A stretch of DNA of 64,000 nucleotides from Flavobacteriales bacterium MED-G22 (GTDB lineage: Bacteria > Bacteroidota > Bacteroidia > Flavobacteriales > Flavobacteriaceae): assembly GCA_002457295.1 (NCBI GenBank), contig NTKF01000002.1:10280-74279 (forward strand), given 5' to 3'. The number at the start of each line of letters is the position of its first letter. Within the stretch, counting starts at the first letter, position 1. Under the pieces are notes generated by a model. That model was not told the origin of the DNA. It made no database searches and saw only the letters and a program-made list of their open reading frames with translations. Below are positions 9,710 to 19,140 of the stretch, piece by piece. The translations under genes and the position numbers were made by a program.

Positions 9710-10414
9710 ATGGTGAAAAAAATCTTTCTATTAGGCTCAATTTTGGTTGGATTTTGGAGTCATTCCCAATTTCATGAACTCGGAGCTGTGATAGCAGGAA
9801 GTAATTATATTGGAGATGTTGGGTCTGATCGATATATATCCCCAAGAAATATAGCCATAGGTTTATTGTATCGATACAATGTAAATACTCGTTATTCATT
9901 AAGAGCAGGATTGTCATTAGCCACACTATTTGAAAATGAAAATAAAACCAATGATATCAATCGGTTTAGGCGTAGATATGAATTTGAAAATAAAATTCAA
10001 GAAGCCCATGCAGGAGTGGAGTTTAATTTTATTGACTTTAACTTACATGAAGACAATAATCAAATTACTCCCTATCTCTTTTTAGGGATTAGTTATTTTA
10101 GGCACCAGCTTTTATATGTAGACAGTCAAGGATCTTCTAAAGCAAATTATGTTGATTATGGAAGAGATCAAACTTTTGGACTTCCCCTTTTTGTGGGTGT
10201 AAAATGGAATCCAAACCCACTTTTTGTGATCGGTTTAGAAGCAGGGGTTCGTTATACTTTTACAGATAATTTAGACGGAAGCAATCCAACCAAAGAGTAT
10301 GCAGATCAAACACAGTTAAAATTTGGAAATGTAGGCAATAATGATTGGTTTGTATTTACAGGTTTAACAATTTCATTTACCTTTGGCGATCTGCCTTGTT
10401 ATTGTAAAGAATAG
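9710..10414 (+). CDS. DUF6089 family outer-membrane beta-barrel protein
   Basis: 234 residues with a signal peptide (MVKKIFLLGSILVGFWSHSQ). Alternating hydrophobic strands follow, ending in an aromatic ITISFTFGD segment, as in small outer-membrane barrels. FHELGAVIAGSNYIGDVG and the position directly before uppS and bamA identify the DUF6089 family common in Flavobacteriia. The stop at 10412-10414 directly abuts the uppS ATG. The function is unknown; a role in envelope biogenesis is suggested only by context. Confidence 0.85.
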   Translation: MVKKIFLLGSILVGFWSHSQFHELGAVIAGSNYIGDVGSDRYISPRNIAIGLLYRYNVNTRYSLRAGLSLATLFENENKTNDINRFRRRYEFENKIQEAHAGVEFNFIDFNLHEDNNQITPYLFLGISYFRHQLLYVDSQGSSKANYVDYGRDQTFGLPLFVGVKWNPNPLFVIGLEAGVRYTFTDNLDGSNPTKEYADQTQLKFGNVGNNDWFVFTGLTISFTFGDLPCYCKE

Positions 10415-11134
10415 ATGAAAAAATTACCCAAACACATCGCCATAATCATGGATGGAAACGGCCGGTGGGCTAAAAAACGAGGTATGGAACGCATCATGGG
10501 CCACAGAAACGGAATTAAGGCTGTTTCTAATACAGTAGAGCAGGCTGCTGAATCAGGGATAGAATATTTGACCTTGTTTGCCTTTTCTAGCGAAAATTGG
10601 AGTCGCCCAAAAAATGAGATTAATATTCTAATGCAACTTTTAGTTGCCTCTTTACACAAAGAATTTAATAAACTTACAGAAAATAATATTAAGCTACAGG
10701 CCATTGGTAATTTGGCTAATCTTCCGAAAAAAGTCCATGACGAACTCAACCGTGTTATTGAAAAAACTGCAAAAAACACTGGTTTAGTGCTCACCTTGGC
10801 TCTAAGCTATGGCGGCAAAGAGGATATCGTGATGGCCTGCCAAGAGATTGCAGGGAAAGTTAAAAATAGTTTAATTTCACCCGAAAAAATTGACCAATCC
10901 ACCATAAATGAGCATCTTTACACTCGCAATTTACCAGCGGTAGATTTGCTCATTAGAACTAGTGGTGAACAAAGAATTAGTAATTTTTTACTCTGGCAAA
11001 TAGCTTATGCCGAATTGTATTTTACTGATGTTTTATGGCCCGATTTTAGTAAAGTAGATTTGCAAAATGCCATCTCGAACTATCAACAAAGAGAAAGAAG
11101 ATTTGGAAAAACCAGTGAACAACTTAGTAACTAA
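10415..11134 (+). CDS. uppS: Isoprenyl transferase (undecaprenyl diphosphate synthase)
   Basis: 239 residues of the cis-prenyltransferase family, which make the C55 lipid carrier for peptidoglycan and O-antigen synthesis. IAIIMDGNGRWAKKRG contains the catalytic Asp. GHRNGIKAV, LTLFAFSSENWSRP and the C-terminal LLIRTSGEQRISNFLLWQIAYAEL-type segment are the family signatures. It begins immediately after DUF6089, and the bamA reading frame starts inside its 3' end. Confidence 0.96.
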   Translation: MKKLPKHIAIIMDGNGRWAKKRGMERIMGHRNGIKAVSNTVEQAAESGIEYLTLFAFSSENWSRPKNEINILMQLLVASLHKEFNKLTENNIKLQAIGNLANLPKKVHDELNRVIEKTAKNTGLVLTLALSYGGKEDIVMACQEIAGKVKNSLISPEKIDQSTINEHLYTRNLPAVDLLIRTSGEQRISNFLLWQIAYAELYFTDVLWPDFSKVDLQNAISNYQQRERRFGKTSEQLSN

Positions 11135-13670
11135 ACTTTTGGCACACATCAAAATTCCCCTTTTAGTAATTCTTTTTTCACTGAGTATGCTCTCCAGCCT
11201 GCGGGCACAAGTAGGAAACTTTGTGAAGGGAAGAGATTATACTATCGATTCTATTATTGTTTCTGGTTTAAAAACATTCAATAATCAAACACTAATCTCT
11301 TATAGCGGTTTGCGTAAGGGACAAAAAATTGCTCTACCAGGTGAAAAAGTTAGCGCCATAATTCAAAAACTTTGGAGTCTCAATCTTTTTAGTGATATCA
11401 ATTTCTATGTGGTCAAAGTGGAAGGTCAAGACATCACTATTGAAATTGAAATCGAAGAATTACCAACACTCTCAGCAGTAAAAATTAATGGGCTAAAAAA
11501 AGGTAGAACAGAAACAATTATTGATGAAACGGAGTTAAAAGTTGGCAAAAAGCTTTCTGAAAGTTTTATGACAAACACCAAAAACTACATTGAAAATAAG
11601 TTTAAAAAAGATGGCTTTCTTAAAACAAAAGTCAACTTGAATATGATTTTAGATAGCTTGGAAGCCAACACCTATAAGTTGGTTGTCAATGTAGATCGAG
11701 GTAAGAAGATGAAAATTAACAAAATTGATTTTCAAAATAATGAGATTTTTTCTGATTTTAAATTGCGTACTCAATTCAAAAAAACTAAACAAAAAAAAGA
11801 TTTTCGGTTTTGGAAAGCTTCAAAATTTATTGAAGAAGAATATACCAATGACCTGAAACTCCTTATTGATTTTTATAAAGAGAATGGTTACAGAGATGCA
11901 CGAATAGTAAATGATAGTTTGATTCAAAATGGGAATAAAATTGGATTGTCACTTCAAATTGACGAGGGACAAAAATATTATTTTGGAGATATCAAGTTTA
12001 TAGGCAATACCGTTTATTCAAACTCTCAACTGGGTCGAATTTTAGGGATTCAAACCGGAGATACCTACAATGGGGTGCTTTTAAAAAAGAGAATTGCTGA
12101 TACCTCAAAGCCTGATGGTCAAGATATCACAAACCTTTACCAAAATAATGGATACTTATTTTCCAACGTCAACACTGTAGAAGTGAGTGCTGAAAATGAC
12201 ACCATTGATTTCGAAATTCGTATATCAGAGGGAAAACTAGCGAGCTTTAATAAGATTTCTGTAAGCGGTAATTCTAAAACAAATGACCATGTGATTTTTA
12301 GAGAACTTCGAACCAAACCCGGTGCACTATATAGCAAAGACCTCGTTGTGCGAACTGTTAGAGAATTAGGACAACTTGGATTTTTTGATGCTGAGCAAAT
12401 AAACCCAGATTTTGAAAACGTCAATCCAAATTCAGGAGAAGTGGATATTAAATTTGATCTTGTTGAGTCTGGAGCCAGCCAGATTGAGCTCCAAGGTGGG
12501 TATGGTGGTGGCGGATTCATAGGTACACTTGGACTTTCATTCAATAATTTCTCTATGCGAAAAATTCTTGATAGAAAAGCATTCAAACCCCTACCTATGG
12601 GAGATGGTCAGAGCTTAAGTCTTCGTTTACAAGCCAGTCAATTTTATAGCACTTATAGTTTTAGCTTCGCAGAGCCTTGGTTAGGCGGTAGATCTCCTGT
12701 CAAATTTTCAACCTCACTTTCTCACACCATCCAATATCGCTATGATTATTTCACTGGCCTTGCAGATCGAAGCCAGTCATTCCAAATTAGTGGATTAACT
12801 CTTGGTTTAGCCAAAAGATTACGCATTCCAGATGATTATTTCTTGTTGTCACAATCTATTTCATACCAATATTATAACCTTCAAAACTATTTCACTGGAT
12901 TGTTCACCTTTGGTGACGGAGCTGCAAATAACCTTGCCTATTCTGTCGCATTAACTAGAAACAATACATATACTAATCCTATTTTTCCAGTAGGAGGTTC
13001 TACCTTTACAATAAGCGCAAAACTCACACCTCCCTATTCTCTCTTCTCTGGTTTGGATTATAGCAACCTTGGGGAATTAGAAGAATTTCAAGATGAAAAT
13101 GGAGATCCTATTCAAAACAAAATTGATCAAGAAAAATTTAGATGGCTAGAGTTCTATAAATTAAAATTTAATGGGACGTGGTATACTACCCTTATTGGTA
13201 AACTTGTTTTGAAATCACAGGCTGATTTTGCATTCCTTGGTGCTTACAATAAAGATCGTGGCTATATCCCATTTGAGCGCTTTTTTCTTGGAGGTGACGG
13301 GATGCTAAATTATGCTCTAGATGGAAGAGAGACAATAGCCCTCCGTGGTTATGATAATCAATCTTTATCGAGCCGAGATGGTTCTATTATTTACAACAAA
13401 TTTTCTTTAGAGTTGCGTTATCCTATTACATTAAAACCAAGTGCTTCCATTTTTGCCCTTTCCTTTTTAGAGGCTGGAAACGGCTATGATAGTTTTGAAG
13501 AATTTGACCCTTTTAATTCAAAAAGGTCTGCTGGGGTGGGTGTTCGTGTTTTTATGCCAGCCTTTGGTTTGTTGGGTATTGACTTTGGATATGGTTTTGA
13601 TAATGCTGATCCAACCCAAAACACAGCAAACGGATGGGAAACGCACTTCATTATTGGCCAGCAATTTTAA
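11067..13670 (+). CDS. bamA: Outer membrane protein assembly factor BamA
   Basis: Up to 867 residues. A hydrophobic signal segment (about 28-48, ending SSLRAQ) precedes roughly five POTRA repeats (about 55-450; for example FNKISVSGNSKTNDHVIFRELRT). A C-terminal barrel has the conserved GYGGGGFIG and GGDGMLNYALDGRETIALRGYDN loops and a terminal aromatic, HFIIGQQF. BamA inserts beta-barrel proteins into the outer membrane. The ATG at 11067 gives a 27-residue extension before the signal core; a GTG at 11115 gives a more normal signal peptide and only a 20-bp overlap with uppS. The start is therefore uncertain. Confidence 0.95.
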   Translation: MPSRTINKEKEDLEKPVNNLVTKLLAHIKIPLLVILFSLSMLSSLRAQVGNFVKGRDYTIDSIIVSGLKTFNNQTLISYSGLRKGQKIALPGEKVSAIIQKLWSLNLFSDINFYVVKVEGQDITIEIEIEELPTLSAVKINGLKKGRTETIIDETELKVGKKLSESFMTNTKNYIENKFKKDGFLKTKVNLNMILDSLEANTYKLVVNVDRGKKMKINKIDFQNNEIFSDFKLRTQFKKTKQKKDFRFWKASKFIEEEYTNDLKLLIDFYKENGYRDARIVNDSLIQNGNKIGLSLQIDEGQKYYFGDIKFIGNTVYSNSQLGRILGIQTGDTYNGVLLKKRIADTSKPDGQDITNLYQNNGYLFSNVNTVEVSAENDTIDFEIRISEGKLASFNKISVSGNSKTNDHVIFRELRTKPGALYSKDLVVRTVRELGQLGFFDAEQINPDFENVNPNSGEVDIKFDLVESGASQIELQGGYGGGGFIGTLGLSFNNFSMRKILDRKAFKPLPMGDGQSLSLRLQASQFYSTYSFSFAEPWLGGRSPVKFSTSLSHTIQYRYDYFTGLADRSQSFQISGLTLGLAKRLRIPDDYFLLSQSISYQYYNLQNYFTGLFTFGDGAANNLAYSVALTRNNTYTNPIFPVGGSTFTISAKLTPPYSLFSGLDYSNLGELEEFQDENGDPIQNKIDQEKFRWLEFYKLKFNGTWYTTLIGKLVLKSQADFAFLGAYNKDRGYIPFERFFLGGDGMLNYALDGRETIALRGYDNQSLSSRDGSIIYNKFSLELRYPITLKPSASIFALSFLEAGNGYDSFEEFDPFNSKRSAGVGVRVFMPAFGLLGIDFGYGFDNADPTQNTANGWETHFIIGQQF

Positions 13671-13726
13671 CTTTTCTTTTTTAGCTAATTATAAAATATA
13701 GCCTCTCTTTTAACGTTATTAATTAG

Positions 13727-14326
13727 ATGATTCGGATCAGCACATTTTTCTTTCTTTTTGTAGCCATGGTGCTATACTGTTCACCTTTGGCAGCTCAAAG
13801 GGGGGCTCGTATTGGTTATATTGATATGAATGTGATTCTTAATAGCATCAATGAGTATAAAAAAGCGAGTGCCTTATTAGATAAAAATATTGAAAATTGG
13901 AAAAAAGAAATTGCTTTAAAAAAAGTTCAACTCAAACAGATGCAAGACCAGCTGACGGCTGAGAAAGTATTACTGACGCAAGAATTGATTGAAGACAAAG
14001 AATTAGAAATACAAGATTTTTCGATTGAACTAATTAGCCTCCAAGAAAAACGATTTGGCCCCCGCGGTGATCTAATTCAACAACGCACCAACTTATTGCA
14101 GCCAATACAAGATCAAATTTTAAGTATTGTTAAACAAGTGGCAGAGGAACGCAAATATGATTTTATTTTTGATCGATCTTCAGATGCGTTTATGCTCTAT
14201 TCAGCAAAAAATTACGATATTAGCGACCTGATTTTAAAGCGGATTAACCGTCAACAAAGAATTCAAGAAAGAAAAGAACAAATAGAGACATTAAGAAACA
14301 AAAAGAACTCTGTAATTAATCAATAA
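13727..14326 (+). CDS. OmpH/Skp family periplasmic chaperone (first copy)
   Basis: 199 residues with a signal peptide (through LAAQRGARIGYIDMN). A charged coiled-coil body with ELIEDKELEIQDFSIEL-type heptads follows, then the OmpH C-terminal strand (YDFIFDRSSDAFMLYSAKNYDISDLIL). Skp-like proteins hold unfolded outer-membrane proteins on the way to BamA, which lies directly upstream. It has a longer basic C-terminal tail (QERKEQIETLRNKK) than the second copy. It is probably cotranscribed with bamA and the next gene. Confidence 0.92.
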   Translation: MIRISTFFFLFVAMVLYCSPLAAQRGARIGYIDMNVILNSINEYKKASALLDKNIENWKKEIALKKVQLKQMQDQLTAEKVLLTQELIEDKELEIQDFSIELISLQEKRFGPRGDLIQQRTNLLQPIQDQILSIVKQVAEERKYDFIFDRSSDAFMLYSAKNYDISDLILKRINRQQRIQERKEQIETLRNKKNSVINQ

Positions 14327-14333
14327 ACAAATC

Positions 14334-14840
14334 ATGAAACAATTATTCACCTTCTTTACCTGCCTATTGCTTTTAACGGCGTTTGCACCAGCTCACGCAC
14401 AGTCAAAAGTGGCCCACATCAACACTCAACAACTTTTGAGTGAAATGCCTGAGGTAATTGCGGCAAATAAAGAATTAGAGAAGCTAGAAAAACAATATGC
14501 AACTCAACTAGAAACCTCTGCTAAAGAATTTGACACTAAAGTCAAATCTTACAGTGCAGATGCTGAAAATCAAACTGATCTTATTAACCAACAGCGCCAA
14601 ACTGAATTACAAGATCTTCAACAACGTATTGCTGAATTTAGACAAACAGCCGCCCAAGAACTTCAAAAGAAACAAGCTGAAATGATGCGTCCCCTTTATG
14701 ACAAAGCACGAGCCGCCATTGAAACAGTGGCTAAAGCTCAGTCTTTTGATTATGTTCTTGACTCAAGCACAGGAGGAAGTGTTATTCTTGCTGAAGGAAA
14801 AGACTTGATGGCTGATGTAAAACAACAGCTCGGTTTCTAA
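14334..14840 (+). CDS. OmpH/Skp family periplasmic chaperone (second copy)
   Basis: 168 residues, with a signal peptide ending PAHAQSKVAHINTQQLL. A long coiled coil rich in Gln/Glu/Lys follows, and then the OmpH end (FDYVLDSSTGGSVILAEGKDLMADVKQQLGF). It lies seven bases after the first copy, the usual flavobacterial bamA-ompH-ompH arrangement. A strong terminator follows at 14865-14889. Confidence 0.94.
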   Translation: MKQLFTFFTCLLLLTAFAPAHAQSKVAHINTQQLLSEMPEVIAANKELEKLEKQYATQLETSAKEFDTKVKSYSADAENQTDLINQQRQTELQDLQQRIAEFRQTAAQELQKKQAEMMRPLYDKARAAIETVAKAQSFDYVLDSSTGGSVILAEGKDLMADVKQQLGF

Positions 14841-14864
14841 CTCACAAAACATATCATATTTCTC

Positions 14865-14889
14865 AAACTGCTTTCGGGCAGTTTTTTTT
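14865..14889 (+). terminator. Rho-independent terminator of the bamA-ompH operon
   Basis: A perfect 7-bp stem (AAACTGC 14865-14871, GCAGTTT 14878-14884) with a six-base TTTCGG loop runs into eight T residues (14882-14889). It lies 24 bp after the second ompH stop. The T tract overlaps the stop region of the convergent hexapeptide transferase. Confidence 0.9.
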
Positions 14890-15400
14890 ATGCTTTAAAC
14901 CAACTTGCATACAACAAATAGTTTTTGGCTATACGTTCCACTTCTCCCTTTTGTAATTTAGCATCAATTGATTTAATTTTTTTTGCAGGCACCCCTGCAT
15001 ATACTGACCCCGGAGGTACAATTGTATTTTGTGGAAGCACTGCTCCAGCACCAATAATACTGTTTTCTCCAACCACACAATTATCCATGATAATACTTCC
15101 CATTCCCACCAAAACATGATCTTCTAGAGTGCATCCATGTACAATTGCATTATGACCAATCGAAACTTGATTACCAATTTTTGTTGCTGCCTTTTCATAA
15201 GTGCCATGAAGTATAGCCCCATCTTGAATATTGACTTCATTGCCAATTTCAATACTATTTACGTCTCCCCTAATAACTGCCTGAAACCAAACAGAACAGT
15301 TATCACCCATGACTACATCACCAACTAATGTGGCGTTTTCAGCAAAAAAACAATGGTTCCCATATTTTGGAGTATAACCACGAACCGTTTTAATAAGCAT
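14888..15400 (-). CDS. Gamma carbonic anhydrase-like hexapeptide-repeat protein
   Basis: 170 residues forming a left-handed beta helix with repeats such as NATLVGDVVMGDNCSVWFQAVIRGD. The segment VIRGDVNSIEIGNEVNIQDGAILH and the later His residues in SIGHNAIVHGC are typical of the gamma-carbonic anhydrase/PaaY group, with three metal-binding His positions. The start ATG at 15400 (MLIKTVRGYTPKYG) matches the family; the longer frame to 15541 would overlap the divergent nifU-like gene. The substrate is not certain. It is convergent with ompH. Confidence 0.9.
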   Translation of the reverse strand: MLIKTVRGYTPKYGNHCFFAENATLVGDVVMGDNCSVWFQAVIRGDVNSIEIGNEVNIQDGAILHGTYEKAATKIGNQVSIGHNAIVHGCTLEDHVLVGMGSIIMDNCVVGENSIIGAGAVLPQNTIVPPGSVYAGVPAKKIKSIDAKLQKGEVERIAKNYLLYASWFKA

Positions 15401-15461
15401 CTTTTTTTTGTAAAAGTAAACACAAAATTGATCTTTAGAATCGAATGCAATGCGTTTTCCG

Positions 15462-15469
15462 TATTTTTG
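15462..15469 (+). promoter_or_regulatory. Candidate Bacteroidota -7 promoter element for the NifU-like gene
   Basis: TATTTTTG matches the Bacteroidota -7 consensus TAnnTTTG exactly. It lies 13 bp before the ATG at 15483, in the divergent gap with the hexapeptide transferase. No clean TTTG -33 element is at the expected distance, so the call is tentative. Confidence 0.3.
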
Positions 15470-15482
15470 AAAAAAGTTTGAG

Positions 15483-16370
15483 ATGAAAAAATATTTAATT
15501 GTAGCAAAAGAAAGTGAGGATGGGCTTTGGGCACAATTCACAATGAATGAACCCTTAGGACCAAAAGAGGTTAAAATATATGAAAATATTGATGCTGCTG
15601 ATAAAGCACCAATAGTACAACAACTTTTTTATCTACCCTTCGTTAAATCAGTCCGTCTTGCTCAACAAAGCCTTTTTGTTGAACGGTTCAATATTGTTGA
15701 ATGGAAAGAGGTGATTGAAGAAGTTTCCATACAATTAGAAAATTATTTGAATGAGGGAGGAATCGTGATTGAAGCCACAGAAGGGGAGAAAATTCCTATT
15801 ACCATATACGCTGAAAGCACCCCCAATCCTGCGGCCATGAAGTTTGTTGCCAACAAACCCTTAGTAACAAATTCGATTGAATTTAAAAAAGTTGAGGATA
15901 GTCAAAAAGCCCCAATGGCGAAGGCTCTTTTTCAATTCCCTTTCGTAAAAGAAATTTTTTTTGATGCAAATTATGTTTCTATATTAAAAAGCGAAACAAC
16001 AGATTGGGAAAGTGTTGTTATGGAATTAAGGGAGTTTATTAAGAACTATCTGTCCAGCGGAAAAACCATCGTTGAAGAAGACCTTGATTTGCCAACTCAA
16101 GAAAATACAATTGAAAGGATGCCTTTGTCAGCCGTTGAGGAGGAGATAGTTTCTATTCTAAATGAATATGTTAAGCCTGCTGTAGCTTCTGATGGAGGAA
16201 ATATCGCTTTTGAACACTATGATGCTGATCAGAAAATTGTTCATGTGCTTTTACAGGGTGCTTGCAGCGGTTGTCCGTCATCAACATTTACCCTAAAGAA
16301 TGGAATCGAAAACATTCTGAAAGAAATGTTGCCTCAAAAGGTGAATGCTGTTGAAGCCATCAATGGCTAA
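15483..16370 (+). CDS. NifU-like Fe-S scaffold with two Nfu N-terminal domains
   Basis: 295 residues with three modules. Two successive Nfu-N-like domains span about 1-95 and 100-195; the second carries the family signature TPNPAAMKFV, which the first has lost. A C-terminal NifU domain (about 215-290) has the Fe-S cysteines in GACSGCPSSTFTLKNGIE. It should assemble and deliver Fe-S clusters. It sits nine bases before the DUF255 gene. The duplicated N-terminal domain is recognised in flavobacterial NifU-family proteins. Confidence 0.92.
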   Translation: MKKYLIVAKESEDGLWAQFTMNEPLGPKEVKIYENIDAADKAPIVQQLFYLPFVKSVRLAQQSLFVERFNIVEWKEVIEEVSIQLENYLNEGGIVIEATEGEKIPITIYAESTPNPAAMKFVANKPLVTNSIEFKKVEDSQKAPMAKALFQFPFVKEIFFDANYVSILKSETTDWESVVMELREFIKNYLSSGKTIVEEDLDLPTQENTIERMPLSAVEEEIVSILNEYVKPAVASDGGNIAFEHYDADQKIVHVLLQGACSGCPSSTFTLKNGIENILKEMLPQKVNAVEAING

Positions 16371-16379
16371 ATTATTGTT

Positions 16380-18422
16380 TTGAAAGAATTTAAGAATGAG
16401 CTTTCACAAGCACTAAGTCCCTACCTACTTCAACATGCTCATCAACAGGTTGCCTGGCAGATATGGGACAAAAAATATTTTAAGGAAGATTTAAATGGAG
16501 AAAAGCTTCTTCTTATAAGCATTGGATATTCTGCCTGCCATTGGTGTCATGTGATGGCACATGAGTCCTTTGATGACCCCAAGGTTGCCCTATTCATGAA
16601 TCAAAATTTCATCAATTTTAAGATTGACCGAGAAGAGCGCCCAGATATTGATCAAATATACATGTCTGCCTTGCAAATTTTAACTGGACAAGGAGGTTGG
16701 CCACTCAATATTATTGCTCTTCCAGATGGTCAACCCATTTGGGGAACCACCTATATGAGTAAAGAAAATTGGTTGTCTGCATTGCAACAAATTCAAGAAA
16801 TTCATAAGCATCAGCCACAAAAACTAATTGATCAAGCCCATCTCATTCAAGAAGGGATAAAACAATTGATTCCTCTAAAAAGTTTGGTCTCTCCAAAAAA
16901 ACCAATAACCATAGTCCCTACTCTTTTGATGGAAAAACTATACGCAAAAGTGGATCAGACCTATGGTGGTTTTATGGGTGCTCCAAAATTCATGATGCCT
17001 ATTCAACTACATCTATGGCTCTGTGCAGGTCTAGTACTTCAAAGAAATCACTACCTCAAACACTTTCATAATTCACTTCATAAAATGGCGTTTGGAGGGC
17101 TTTTTGACCCCATTGAAGGCGGCTTTTCACGCTATTCTGTTGATGCTGAGTGGCATGTCCCTCATTTTGAGAAAATGGCTTACGACAATGGACAATTACT
17201 CACCACATACAGCAGGGCTTACTTGATCAATCCTTCCACAACGTATGAAAAAGTTGTTTGTAAAACAATCTCATTTATTCAAACTAATTTAAGTGACAAA
17301 GCAGGTGGTGTTTATAGTGCCCTCGATGCAGATAGCACTAATGAAAAGGGTAAGATGGAAGAAGGTGCTTATTATGTTTGGACACCCAGCGAATTAAAAA
17401 AACTCCTAAAAGATGATTTCTCTCTCTTTGCTTCCTATTTTCAAGTTAATGAAATAGGCTATTGGGAAAACGGAAAGTATGTTTTATTTAGAGCCAAAAC
17501 CATTGCTGAATTTTCTGAGCAAAAACAGATTCCTGCGGCTGAAATGGAAAAAAAAGTATCTGATTGGGAGAAGATTCTTAAAAAAGCTAGAAATAAAAGA
17601 AATTCACCCTCCATTGATGACAAACAAATTTGTTCTTGGAATGCGATGGTATGCGAGGGAATCTTGATTGCTTCACGCGTGTTTAAATCGGAGCACTATT
17701 TAGATTTAGCCCTCAAAAGTGTTGCCTTTATAGAAGATAAATTTGTGCTTTCTAAACAGCAGTTGATTCGTATTCACAAAAAGAATACTCAACAGATTAA
17801 AGGACTTTTGGAAGACTATGCGCACTTGATTAAATTATATGTTACTGCTTATGAAACCTTATTTGTAGAATCCTATTTAACTAAAGCCGTGCTTTTAACT
17901 GATCATGTTATTGCATATTTTTTTGATCCCAAAGAAGGGTTTTTCAATAACACTCAAGAACAAGAAGAATTGCCATGGAGTCGTTCTATTGAAACAGAAG
18001 ATAATGTGATTGTTTCTTCCAATGCCCAAATGGTTGAGAATTTATTGCGCTTAGGGATACATCATAATAATCCAGATTACAATAAATTAGGACTTCAAAT
18101 GCTTTCTCAAATGCAAGGAACAATAACACAATATCCCAGAAGTTATAGCCATTGGATTACCCTTTCATTATGGGTTTCCTATCCTTCTGTAGAAATTGCT
18201 GTAGTTGGTCCAGACTACAAGAACGTTATTTCACAGCTTCAACAACATCCTTATCCATTCATCGTATGGGCTGGAGCAACTAGTGCTACTTCTCATCCCT
18301 TGCTTTTAAATAAGGGTGAGAGTGGGAAAACTCTAATTTATTTTTGTCGTAACCGGCAATGTGATCTTCCTGAGAAAGAATGGGAAAAGGTTTGGAAAAA
18401 ACTAAACCTTCTATTGGATTAG
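16380..18422 (+). CDS. DUF255 thioredoxin-domain protein (YyaL/SPATA20-like)
   Basis: 680 residues. An N-terminal thioredoxin-like domain has SPYLLQHAHQQVAWQIW and the family motif SACHWCHVMAHESF (about residues 50-63), followed by REERPDIDQIYM and QGGWPLN. A long alpha/alpha-barrel C-terminal part follows, with GGFSRYSVDAEWHVPHFEKMAYDN and ALDADST. The family is widespread, but its reaction is not established. Translation appears to start at a TTG (16380), the only start giving the conserved N-terminus. Its stop overlaps the tsaB stop on the other strand by 4 bp. Confidence 0.9.
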   Translation: MKEFKNELSQALSPYLLQHAHQQVAWQIWDKKYFKEDLNGEKLLLISIGYSACHWCHVMAHESFDDPKVALFMNQNFINFKIDREERPDIDQIYMSALQILTGQGGWPLNIIALPDGQPIWGTTYMSKENWLSALQQIQEIHKHQPQKLIDQAHLIQEGIKQLIPLKSLVSPKKPITIVPTLLMEKLYAKVDQTYGGFMGAPKFMMPIQLHLWLCAGLVLQRNHYLKHFHNSLHKMAFGGLFDPIEGGFSRYSVDAEWHVPHFEKMAYDNGQLLTTYSRAYLINPSTTYEKVVCKTISFIQTNLSDKAGGVYSALDADSTNEKGKMEEGAYYVWTPSELKKLLKDDFSLFASYFQVNEIGYWENGKYVLFRAKTIAEFSEQKQIPAAEMEKKVSDWEKILKKARNKRNSPSIDDKQICSWNAMVCEGILIASRVFKSEHYLDLALKSVAFIEDKFVLSKQQLIRIHKKNTQQIKGLLEDYAHLIKLYVTAYETLFVESYLTKAVLLTDHVIAYFFDPKEGFFNNTQEQEELPWSRSIETEDNVIVSSNAQMVENLLRLGIHHNNPDYNKLGLQMLSQMQGTITQYPRSYSHWITLSLWVSYPSVEIAVVGPDYKNVISQLQQHPYPFIVWAGATSATSHPLLLNKGESGKTLIYFCRNRQCDLPEKEWEKVWKKLNLLLD

Positions 18423-19102
18423 TGTTTTGATTTTGGAGGAGTACTAATAAATTCTTTGAGATAAAAGGGCTCAAAATAAGCGAGATCTTCAAACTGTTTA
18501 GTTTTAAAAGCCTCATAGGCCATAGCAACCATTTGCCTTGCGGAGGGGAAATCATAATTATCTAAAAAAAGAAGATTTTCATTTTCTGTAATCGTTTTGA
18601 ATTTCTTCGCACCTTCACCAAAAACATACGCCTTTTGATTTTCTAATAGCGCACCCAACGAATTTGGGAAAAGTACTTCTGCCCAAGTTGGTTTGATTTC
18701 CTTTCCTGCTCCATCAAAAACAGCAGTATAAACTTCCATTCTACGCGCATCTAACATAGGAATAAGCCACCTGTTTTTATCGTTTATATGAGACTGCGCC
18801 ATCAGCTCTAACGTATTTATGGCAATTAATGGAATGTCTAAAGCAAAGCAGATTCCTTTGGCTGCTGCCACCCCTATGCGTAAACCAGTGAAGGAGCCAG
18901 GACCTTTACTGACTGCCACTGAATCAAGGTTTTCTACCTTAAAATCAGTAGCTTCAAATAGCTCTTGAATAAATGGGTGTAGTTGCTCTGCATGACTATA
19001 GTGCGCCGTTGCTATTTCTTCTAAAGCTAAAAGACGTCCAGATTTTGCTAAAGCAACAGAACAGTTTTTAGAAGCAGTTTCAATATGAAGAATTAATGAC
19101 AT
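18419..19102 (-). CDS. tsaB: tRNA threonylcarbamoyladenosine biosynthesis protein TsaB
   Basis: 227 residues of the ASKHA fold. The N-terminus MSLILHIETASKNCSVAL, the AHYSHAEQLHPFI segment and SKGPGSFTGLRIGVAAAKG identify TsaB. This partner of TsaD is needed for the t6A37 modification of ANN-decoding tRNAs. It lies 38 bp downstream of the TolC gene on the same strand and may share the efflux transcript, though no functional link is implied. Confidence 0.95.
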   Translation of the reverse strand: MSLILHIETASKNCSVALAKSGRLLALEEIATAHYSHAEQLHPFIQELFEATDFKVENLDSVAVSKGPGSFTGLRIGVAAAKGICFALDIPLIAINTLELMAQSHINDKNRWLIPMLDARRMEVYTAVFDGAGKEIKPTWAEVLFPNSLGALLENQKAYVFGEGAKKFKTITENENLLFLDNYDFPSARQMVAMAYEAFKTKQFEDLAYFEPFYLKEFISTPPKSKH

Positions 19103-19140
19103 TATCTTTAAAAATACTAAACCTCATAGAAAAAAACGTC

